Position numbers and translations under genes: made by a program. A stretch of 5,388 nt of DNA from Pseudomonadota bacterium (lineage in GTDB: Bacteria; Desulfobacterota; Desulfovibrionia; Desulfovibrionales; Desulfovibrionaceae): the NCBI GenBank assembly GCA_023453335.1, contig JAEXTU010000365.1, positions 1 through 5,388 on the forward strand. The letters run 5' to 3'. This document shows, in pieces, positions 4,806-5,388 of this stretch. Below the pieces are notes generated by a model. That model was not told the origin of the DNA. It saw nothing but the letters and a program-made list of their open reading frames with translations, and did not search any database. Position 1 is the first letter of the stretch; each line of letters opens with the position of its first letter.

Positions 4806-5388
4806 GCACATTGTGAACAGGCATTCAGTACAACTCTTTATCATACTCCTTCAGTTTATTATTTCTATTAATTTTTTAAGTCCATTGTCCGTTCAGGCTG
4901 GGGTCATCCGCCTGCGGGTCTCGGACAACCCGCCTCTCATCGCCATGGAGGGCGGCCAGGCCGTGGGCCTGTACATGGATCTGCTCCGGCCCCTGGCCAG
5001 GGTAAGGGGCTGGGTACTGCAGCCCCAGGTGGGACCTTGGGGGGAGGTCCTGGAGCGGCTCAGCGCGGGCAGGCTCGACCTCCTGCCCGCGGTGGGCTAC
5101 ACCGAGGAGCGGGCCAGGGCCATGGACTTCACCCGGGAGACCATTCTGGTCAACTGGGGGCGGGTCTACGCCCGGTCGGGGGAGCACCTGGAGTCCTTCC
5201 TGGACCTGGGCGGCCGCACCGTGGCCCTGCTGCGGGGTGACACCCACAACGCCGCCTTCCGCAGCCTCATGTCCCGCTTCGGCATCTCCTTCAACGCCCT
5301 GGAAGTGAACAGCTACGAGCTGGTCTTCGCCCTGGTGCAGCAGGGGAAGGCCGACGCCGGGGTGGTGAACCGCCTGGTGGCCGCGCGG
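4804..5388 (+). CDS. Exported family 3 solute-binding domain protein, probably N-terminus of a membrane sensor (3' end outside window)
   Basis: The 195 visible residues begin with a signal peptide (basic R6/H7, hydrophobic core about 11-25, likely cleavage after VQA at 32). An SBP_bac_3-type domain follows: GLYMDLL (55-61), WGEVLERLSAGRLDLLPAVGYTEER in outline (79-103), MDFTRE (107-112), then the second lobe starting near LGGRTVALLRGD (135-146) and ending with GKADAGVVNR (181-190). Such domains bind small solutes in the periplasm. I recognise this style from sensors with a downstream histidine kinase or GGDEF output, but that part lies beyond the window, so a free binding protein of an ABC importer remains possible. 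The start is uncertain: ATG at 4804 has AGG directly abutting it, whereas the in-frame GTG at 4813 has AGGA 8 bases upstream; both keep the signal peptide. It diverges from larB across about 120 bases. Its first 25 or so codons are unusually A/T-rich. Confidence 0.85.
   Translation, partial: MHIVNRHSVQLFIILLQFIISINFLSPLSVQAGVIRLRVSDNPPLIAMEGGQAVGLYMDLLRPLARVRGWVLQPQVGPWGEVLERLSAGRLDLLPAVGYTEERARAMDFTRETILVNWGRVYARSGEHLESFLDLGGRTVALLRGDTHNAAFRSLMSRFGISFNALEVNSYELVFALVQQGKADAGVVNRLVAAR

Noticed and set aside
4055..4816. 253-codon plus-strand frame
   Set aside because: Antisense to larB, Ser/Arg/Pro-rich without motifs, and it runs into the start of the real plus-strand gene in another frame.
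4876..5247. 123-codon minus-strand frame
   Set aside because: Antisense to the solute-binding domain, which has clear family motifs; no motif or ribosome binding site of its own.

Overview
This is a GC-rich bacterial window with a dense layout: mostly minus-strand genes in a tight run, and one plus-strand gene at the right edge. The gene content, the codon bias towards G/C in third positions and the protein style (notably the substrate-binding-domain sensor at the right end) suggest a sulfate-reducing deltaproteobacterium of the Desulfovibrio type. That placement is an inference from impression only; no marker gene in the window proves it.

Left region (1-759, minus): the N-terminal two thirds or so of a PLP-dependent threonine synthase-like enzyme with an N-terminal zinc-ribbon-like cysteine cluster. 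Its 3' end lies beyond the window. A non-coding gap of about 345 bp (760-1104) separates it from the next gene. The gap holds an intrinsic terminator for the operon on its right, a second inverted repeat, an A/T-rich stretch and a weak candidate promoter for the threonine synthase-like gene.

Central region (1105-4680, minus): four genes that look like one transcription unit, in transcription order larB (nickel-pincer cofactor synthesis), an O-antigen ligase/polymerase-like membrane protein, a membrane-anchored SGNH-fold protein, and a RidA-family protein. The first three are joined by two 4-base stop/start overlaps (TTGA, then ATGA), the fourth follows after 14 bases, and the unit ends in a clear hairpin terminator at 1033-1064. 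A sigma70-like promoter candidate lies about 60 bp upstream of larB. The unit therefore joins a cofactor-biosynthesis enzyme, a two-gene envelope-glycan module and a metabolite-damage enzyme, with no obvious shared pathway.

Right region (4804-5388, plus): a divergent gene encoding a signal peptide followed by a family 3 solute-binding domain, cut by the window edge. In this style of protein the domain is usually the periplasmic sensor of a signalling protein (histidine kinase or diguanylate cyclase), but the output part is outside the window. Its signal-peptide codons are strikingly A/T-rich compared with everything around them.

Most points of interest are modest. The strongest is that the SGNH protein lacks the catalytic Ser and the oxyanion-hole Asn while keeping the Asp-x-x-His block, which points to a pseudo-enzyme or altered chemistry. 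No CRISPR array, mobile element, tRNA or rRNA was seen.
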